From: Coprinellus micaceus
Taxonomy: Eukaryota > Basidiomycota > Agaricomycetes > Agaricales > Psathyrellaceae
DNA: 64,000 nt
Assembly (NCBI GenBank): GCA_951394405.1
Contig: OX596344.1
Span: forward strand, 1,488,001 to 1,552,000
Reading direction: 5' to 3'
This document shows positions 58,356 through 64,000 of the stretch, in pieces (within the stretch, counting starts at the first letter, position 1; each line of letters opens with the position of its first letter). A model generated the notes under the pieces. It saw nothing but the letters and a program-made list of their open reading frames with translations. It was not told where the DNA came from and searched no databases. The position numbers and the translations under genes were made by a program.

Positions 58356-60617
58356 ATGGCGACTAGGCCCAAAGAGCTGACCGCAGTTGCTGCGCAATTT
58401 GCGTCGGTCCTGCGCACAAACCACGTCCCAACGGCATTGGAGCTCCCTCCCCTGCTCAAATACACCTCGCATCTCAACTCGATACACGACGATATACAGG
58501 CAGAACTCGACTCTCTTGTATCGCAGCTGGATAGCCTCCAAGAAAAGCGAGAACTCCTCACCACAGCAGCGGCACCGTACGACGCCTTCTCCTCAGCCTT
58601 CCGCCGCTTCCCACCCGAGCTCCTCCAAGTCATCTTTGTGCACTGTCTCCCGGAGACGCGGAACGCAGTGTTGCATGCGAAAGAGGCGCCGCTGACTCTA
58701 GGGCGGGTGTGTCGACGGTGGAGAAGCATAGTGGAGAATACCCCAGAGCTTTGGGCGACCTTGCATATCGTACCACCAAACGTCAGCATCACTGGGATAC
58801 TATCGCCCTCGGATATTGTCGACGCGGGAGGCGGTGGAGGTGCCGACGGTGGGGTAAATGAGAACGGGGAAGAGGAACTTGGAAGGGCCGGCCCTCTCAC
58901 GCAAGAAGCTCACACTCGCGCACTCAACGCTGCCCGCTTTGCGGAGAAACGAGAGATCGTGTCCTGGTGGCTCAGTCGGTCGGGCACATGCCCTCTCAGC
59001 CTATCCTTCGTCTGGTTCGGGTCGGACGGCGAGGAGGAGATGCGCCTTTGCGCTTCTCTCCTTGACATGTTGCTGCCTATGGCACGGAGGTGGAGGAGGT
59101 TGGAGTTCCAGGTACCTGTCAAGATGTTTGAGTTTACCGGGCGCGGTGGGAAGGACGGCGGGGGCTTCGGGGACCTGAAGTCCGAAGATGTCCCCTTGCT
59201 CAGGCAGTTCAGTCTGACAGATAATAGGTCGACGTTCTCGGAGACGGAGCTTCCGTTCACCTGGCCTTCGTGTTTGGGATTTCTCAACTCGGCAGGCTGC
59301 GATGCAGGGGGACCCCGCCTGTCAACGCTCTTGCTCACATTCTTCTCGGGGGGAATACGCTTGCCATCGATATACTTCTCGCTACTACGCGGGCTGTACC
59401 TCGAGTCGAACATGGGGTTTTTTTGGGCGACCGAACACGAGATGTGGGATAGCCTGGCGGAGTGTACGGCCCTCGAATCGCTCACGCTCAAGTTCCCTTT
59501 GTCCGCTCCTGGCGGTGGTGCGCCACACAATCACACCGATATGTGGGGGGATGATGGCGGCGACGACGGTGCTGGAGGGGGGGAGCGCATTGGAAAACAG
59601 AGGAGGAGAAGGGTGAGAAGGGTGACGACGCTGCCGATGCTGGAGAGTTTCTGTTTGGATGGAGACCAGAGCCTCGGAGGGGCTTTTCAGGTGACGAGGA
59701 CGTTGGCGGGTTTGAGGTGTCCCAGGTTGAAGGTTCTGGAGGTGTTTGGGAGGACGACGGGGACCCCGCTTGACGCGGACGGTGGGGAGGGGAATGGCGT
59801 TGGAGGCGCTTCCAACGTGGAATTGGAGGAAGCGGGGGATGGTGACGAGCTAACGACGTTGGGTCGGGACGACGACTCTCCTCTTCCCCTCACCTCCCAC
59901 GAGCCAATCCATGGAATTCTCCACCTCCTCACCCAGTCGGATCATCCGCCGCTCCAAAAGCTTACCCTCGAATCCGTGAACCTTGTCGGTCGCGAGTTAA
60001 CCAAATGCCTGCGACTGGTGGAAGCAACGTTGGAGGGGCTCGTGGTCAGGGATTACGCGTGGAGAGGCTCGGGAGGTGGTATTGGGATAGAGGCGGAGAA
60101 GCAGAAGAATAAAATGAGTGCGGAGGATATGCTATTGCATGACCTTATTGCAAAGCGCTGCGAGCAGCCTCCCTTGGGATCATCATCTTCATCGACTGGA
60201 CCTCGGACGTTGTGCCCCAACCTCACAAGTTTTGACGCGTCCCTCTCCAACGCAGCCTCACAAACTTTATTCTGCGACTTCGTCGAATCCCGTTATCCAT
60301 ATCCGCCGAAGGGCGTGAAACGGCTCAAGCACATCAATTGCGCGTTCACAGCCAAAGCGGGTGCAGGGGTCAAAAAGAGGGCGGAACGGTTGAAGAAGGT
60401 TGGGAAGGCGCGGAGTACAAGGAGCTCTGATGCTGCCGGAGCGGATGGGGGGAGCGACGAGGAAGAAGTTGAAAGGGTTCAAAATGAAAGGGACGGAGGA
60501 GAGGAGAGGGAGAAAGGGGAAGGAGGAGGAGAGCCGCTGGATATTCAGATCACCTTCCATACGCCGATGCCGGACGAGATCATACCGTCTGCGTGGACAG
60601 GGATCGAGGGAGTCTAG
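58356..60617 (+). CDS. F-box-like protein with LRR-type C-terminus
   Basis: Intronless, 753 residues, ATG at 58356. The N-terminal coiled coil (IHDDIQAELDSLVSQLDSLQ) is followed by the F-box-like motif RRFPPELLQVIFVHCLPETR and by EAPLTLGRVCRRWRSIVENT, then PELWATLHIVPP. LRR-like segments follow, interrupted by Gly- and acidic-rich inserts that include GGGGADGG, DDGGDDGAGG and EREKGEGGG. It ends FHTPMPDEIIPSAWTGIEGV. It shares its layout and key blocks with the gene at 29433-31252, whose end also reads WTGVTGMV. The role is inferred to be SCF substrate selection, target unknown. Confidence 0.85.
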   Translation: MATRPKELTAVAAQFASVLRTNHVPTALELPPLLKYTSHLNSIHDDIQAELDSLVSQLDSLQEKRELLTTAAAPYDAFSSAFRRFPPELLQVIFVHCLPETRNAVLHAKEAPLTLGRVCRRWRSIVENTPELWATLHIVPPNVSITGILSPSDIVDAGGGGGADGGVNENGEEELGRAGPLTQEAHTRALNAARFAEKREIVSWWLSRSGTCPLSLSFVWFGSDGEEEMRLCASLLDMLLPMARRWRRLEFQVPVKMFEFTGRGGKDGGGFGDLKSEDVPLLRQFSLTDNRSTFSETELPFTWPSCLGFLNSAGCDAGGPRLSTLLLTFFSGGIRLPSIYFSLLRGLYLESNMGFFWATEHEMWDSLAECTALESLTLKFPLSAPGGGAPHNHTDMWGDDGGDDGAGGGERIGKQRRRRVRRVTTLPMLESFCLDGDQSLGGAFQVTRTLAGLRCPRLKVLEVFGRTTGTPLDADGGEGNGVGGASNVELEEAGDGDELTTLGRDDDSPLPLTSHEPIHGILHLLTQSDHPPLQKLTLESVNLVGRELTKCLRLVEATLEGLVVRDYAWRGSGGGIGIEAEKQKNKMSAEDMLLHDLIAKRCEQPPLGSSSSSTGPRTLCPNLTSFDASLSNAASQTLFCDFVESRYPYPPKGVKRLKHINCAFTAKAGAGVKKRAERLKKVGKARSTRSSDAAGADGGSDEEEVERVQNERDGGEEREKGEGGGEPLDIQITFHTPMPDEIIPSAWTGIEGV

Positions 60618-61021
60618 TGGATATGATATATTACCGCGTAACATAGGTAGTAAAGGTCAAGAATCGGTGTGTCTAACCTACAGCTGCCATACTAGCTGAG
60701 ACTGGTTTGGCGCTGGAGGGCCTTTTCTACAAAGTTCGGGAAGCAGGGGACACCCCGGAGTTCTTGACTGGACTTGAACAAGAACTTCCGGTGGTGAGGG
60801 ATGTGACCCACTCGTGACTCGTAAAGGAACAGGCACCACGAAGAGGCTTGAAGACGCTCGATGCTAGTACAAAGGGTGGATGAGGGTGGATCGCAGTCCG
60901 ACGCCGGCGGAGTTGAGGCAAGGGAAAGAGGCAAGTCGAAGGCCACTCTGCTGAGCTAAACCGAACGCATAAAAATGGCCCAGTCGCGGAGAAGAGGAGA
61001 ATAAGCGAAGGCTACATCCGC
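60618..61021. other. intergenic sequence between convergent genes
   Basis: No coding signal. It is the 3' flank of the F-box gene and of the FunK1-like gene. Confidence 0.4.
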
Positions 61022-62208
61022 TCAATTTGGCACTTGTGAGGGCTTGAGAATGCGATCGCGCATCAATGCGGTGAACTTCGTAGCGGCGTCGTGCTTGAAT
61101 AACGACCAATCGAAAATCTTGGGGAGAGATCGCAGGGCGTTGTAATCATCGGGGGACTCCTTAGGAGGTGTTAGAGCAGGGTCGATTGCAATCAAAGTTT
61201 CGAAATCTTTGTGATCGTACAGAACTCGGCTCGCGGCTGTCGAATGGTTGAGCATGCCTCGAAGAGTTAAGCGGAGATGGGACCAAGTGTCAGTGGGAAG
61301 CCCGGGAGGTTGTGGAAATTCTCCGGCCTTTATCTGGTTGAATGTGCGACGCCTCTTTGCGTTGCACTCCAGGTAGGTCTTTTGCACCCAGTGTCCAAGT
61401 GGGTTGCCGTCTCTCAACTTCCCATCGTGGTATCGGCACACGATCCAGACCAGGACAGCAATAAATGCCTCCACCTCGTGCCTGTAGACCCGCTTCACTT
61501 CCCCGGCCATAGCGTCGTCTTCCAGAAGCTCTGCTGCCATAAAGACCCAAGTTCCAGCGTTCGAACAGCCAGTCGGACACCCCAGCCCCACTGCTTCTGT
61601 TCGAACTCTGCTAGGTTGGTTGGGGAGGTCAAAATCGCAGAACTTGGGTGTTTCGGAGGCACAGTCCCACATCAGATTGGCTTGAGTAGTATTAGCGTGT
61701 CGAATGTCGACGCTCCAGAGGGTAGCGTGGCCTAAAAAAGCGGTGCATGAGTGCGGGACGTGTGGGGACGTATTTTGGAGGATTACAGTGGAAGAGCGCA
61801 AAAAAGGCGGCCAGGAACGTGTTCCAGTCCTCGCTCAAAGCGGTGATCGGGTCGTACGTCGTCATGAGCACAGGGCAGGGGATACGATGTGCCAGCATCC
61901 CCTGGGTATTGTGCCACTTCTCGTCTGGGTCTCTAGAGATATCCCAAACAGTGAGGTGGCCTCGAAACGTAGAGGCCTCGATATCGTGGACAACTGGAGA
62001 CTTAATCTCTTCGATCCTAGAGCTGTCTCGTTAAGTCGGCTAGGAGAGGTGAAGCGATTATCACCCACCCCCGACTCCCAAACTGTGTTTTTTGAGTCAT
62101 CGCGCTCAAGCAGGGGTCAATTGGTCCAGGGTAGAAGTCCTTGCCGTCGTGGTCGACGCGGCGGTCATCGCGTTGCCCGGTCGAGGTGTTGGATTTGGTG
62201 CTCGACAT
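61022..62208 (-). CDS. FunK1-like kinase-fold protein, copy 1 (probable pseudokinase)
   Basis: Member of the fungal kinase-like (FunK1-related) family expanded in mushrooms. Three exons: MSSTKSNTSTGQRDDRRVDH from 62208, an exon through WHNTQGMLAHRIPCPVLMTT and ALSEDWNTFLAAFFALFHC, and a long last exon (61022 to about 61732). The hinge and C-lobe are recognisable: CHATLWSVDIRHANTTQANL in place of the catalytic loop, CDFDLPN in place of DFG, and then AGTWVFMAAELLEDDAM and EVKRVYRHEVEAFIAVLVWI. The HRD motif is replaced by H-A-N, so the catalytic Asp is absent, although the metal-binding Asn (ANLMW) remains. The Gly loop and Lys strand are not evident. The protein lies in tandem with copy 2 at 62601-63817 on the same strand. 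Confidence 0.75.
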
Positions 62209-62600
62209 GCACGCTGGAACGAAGCACGTTGTGAATGTAAGAGGAAGAAATCTGCGCGTTTGCGCGACGCGGCCGTGTTGGTGCTATTTGTGGCTGATTG
62301 TCCTCCTGAAAAGGCAAGTTGCCACTGGGCGCGGAAGAAAGTCGTCTCGAGACGAACGGGCCGCACGTCTACGAGGATGAAAGTGAATGACCTCGTGAAA
62401 GAAGTTTTGAGTACTTATCACTTACACCTCACGGAAGGCGGCTTTGAGGGCAGACGCGTGTCACATTTTGTACCTAAATTGAGCCCAGAGTGAAATCCAG
62501 TGAAATCAGATAAATAATTCGTGTGCACAAGTCCAGACAAGTATTTGCTTGATACGGGGGTAATGAGAAGTTGGGGTCCCTCGGACATTCAAGTGCGAGG
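62209..62600. other. spacer between the two FunK1-like genes
   Basis: Promoter of copy 1 and 3' flank of copy 2. No gene seen. Confidence 0.4.
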
Positions 62601-63817
62601 TTAGACCGTAGCTTGGGTACTGGTGAGCTTGAGGATGTGGTGTTTGATGAGCGCACGGAGCTTGGTGCACGCGGAGTGTCGGAAGATGGGCCACCTGAGA
62701 ATGTCGCGCAGCACGCAGAGGTCGTCGAAATCGGAGGAAAAACGCCGAGACTGGACTTGGCCGTGGTAAGGAGAAGGGGAGGGAGGCCTTGCATCAGCAT
62801 ATACAGGTTCTTCGTCGTCAAAACCTTGGGCCAATTCGAGTTGAGCGTGATGGCGTGCCAGGGATTTGAACGTCCTGAGGACTTTCCCCCAGTCGCCGTC
62901 CGGGATGCCAGGTGGCTGTGGAAATGTTCCTTTCTGTAACTGCTCGAAAACAGCACGCCGATGTCCATGGCATAACATGAAATTCGTCTGGTGCCAATCC
63001 TGGAAGGGAGGGTGTCTTCTCAACTTCCCGTTGTGGTATCGGCAAATGATCCAAACCAGGACAGCCAAAAACGACTCCATCTCATGTCTGTAGACCCGCT
63101 TGACTTCCCCCCTCATCGCGCCTATGGTCAGCAGTTCGTCCGCCAGAAAGATCCAGATTCCAGTGTTTGGGAAGCTGGTCGGGCCACTTGGTTCCGCTTC
63201 TTTGACTTTCAGCTTGGGTTTTTCGCAGAGGCTCGAGAGGGGTGAATCTCAAAGATCAAGCTTTTCTGCGGCGCGGTTCCACGTCAAGTTCGTTTCGTTG
63301 CAGTCGCTGACAGCCGCGTCCGCGAGGATGTCGGAGAGAACCAAGTCAAAGTCGCAAAGCATTGGCTTCTGTGTCAAGGGGTCCCACAAAAGGTTGCTTT
63401 CTGTGATGTTACGATGGCAAACCCCAGAAGCCCAAAGGAGGGCGTGACCTGCGGCCTGGGTTGAGCATCGGGTACGAAAGAAACACGTCAAGGCGGGAGC
63501 GAGGACTCACCGCAGAAAACAGTTTGAAAAGCGTTGAAAAATACCTCCCAATCTGATGTCAGCACCGCAACGGGACAGTTCATGGGCAGTGCGTGGCGAA
63601 AAGGCGCCCTATTGCCTCTGACTCCTCGCATAGTCTGAGACACAGCGCCCAAAGGCAACAAAGTGGTGCGATCTGAATGTGTCTCTTCCGAGCCGTCTGG
63701 GAGGCCTTGTGACAAGGACATTGCCTCTACGAGACCAAACCGCCTACTATCTTGTTGATGATCGATGACTCTTGGAAGCTTTGGTGTAGGAGACGAGACC
63801 GAGATGGTGGTACACAC
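62601..63817 (-). CDS. FunK1-like kinase-fold protein, copy 2, 5' end undefined
   Basis: Tandem paralogue of the gene at 61022-62208. An exon with NCPVAVLTSDWEVFFNAFQTVF joins, through an intron (GTGAGT donor near 63512, acceptor GCCGCAG near 63456), to GHALLWASGVCHRNITESNLLWD and CDFDLVLSDILADA. The C-lobe GIWIFLADELLTIGAMRGEV is followed by VKRVYRHEMESFLAVLVWII and ends at the stop 62601-62603. The catalytic motif reads H-R-N, again without the catalytic Asp. An in-frame TGA at 63249-63251 separates the two blocks: either an unusual intron removes it or the gene is disrupted. The frame at 63817 opens with GTG, so the real start is either the ATG near 63721 or in an upstream exon, possibly outside the window. 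Confidence 0.6.
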
Positions 63818-64000
63818 AAGAAAGGGAATTGGCCTCCTGGCGCGATGCTTGATCAGTACATCATATGATGGGGGCTAAAAACGGGCTTCGGCATGTGACG
63901 AGCTTGCAGGCGCGTAGGAGGACGGTACCCAGTTGCGAGTCCCTAGGACTACAAGCGTCGGATAAGTGAGCTACGAGATATAGTGTGGTTTTGTGGTTTA
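63818..64000. other. window edge upstream of FunK1-like copy 2
   Basis: May contain the 5' exon or promoter of the minus-strand gene. Nothing can be assigned. Confidence 0.3.

Overview
The window is nuclear DNA from a filamentous basidiomycete, most likely an Agaricomycete. The evidence is gene architecture: many short introns (about 50-60 nt, GT...AG, with CTNAC-like branch sites), F-box-like/LRR genes, NACHT-type NLR genes and FunK1-like kinase relatives, alongside single-copy core eukaryotic genes (CDK1, KIN1, GPN1, DPH3, SPC1, TRS20). Exon joins were derived by hand from reading frame and splice sites. No database search was run.

Layout. Positions 1-10.8 kb carry minus-strand genes: a secreted or membrane-anchored copper amine oxidase (277-3175), a doubtful small gene (3428-3883) and a very long serine-rich multi-pass membrane protein (5077-10828). 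From 10.8 to about 18.6 kb coding signal nearly disappears. This accessory stretch holds one intact initiator tRNA-Met, a 33-bp inverted repeat, tRNA T-arm/B-box fragments, a 26-bp-stem hairpin, a G-rich hairpin array, a 49-bp tandem repeat, a 109-bp tandem duplication and a frameshifted gene remnant. Directly downstream (18.7-24.5 kb) lies the most unusual gene: eight exons that join in one frame into a protein of about 1,788 residues. It has a 2-oxoglutarate/Fe(II)-oxygenase-like core, a chromodomain and an unrecognised C-terminal region of about 820 residues.

From 24.6 to 41 kb the order is: a small orphan gene, a tRNA-Gln relic, an arrestin-like protein, an orphan, two F-box/LRR proteins, DPH3 (diphthamide synthesis), SPC1 (signal peptidase complex) and KIN1 (MARK/PAR-1 kinase with KA1 domain). 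From 41 to 48 kb two paralogous NLRs with the same N-terminal motif flank the TRAPP subunit gene TRS20. GPN1 and CDK1 follow; CDK1 has a 6-nt microexon and an intron of 437 nt. The end of the window has two orphan proteins, a third F-box/LRR protein and two tandem FunK1-like genes whose catalytic Asp is replaced by Asn.

The core genes are unconnected housekeeping functions. The accessory genes (NLRs, F-box/LRRs, FunK1-like kinases, the oxygenase-chromodomain protein) fit the lineage-expanded recognition, regulation and chromatin repertoire of mushrooms.
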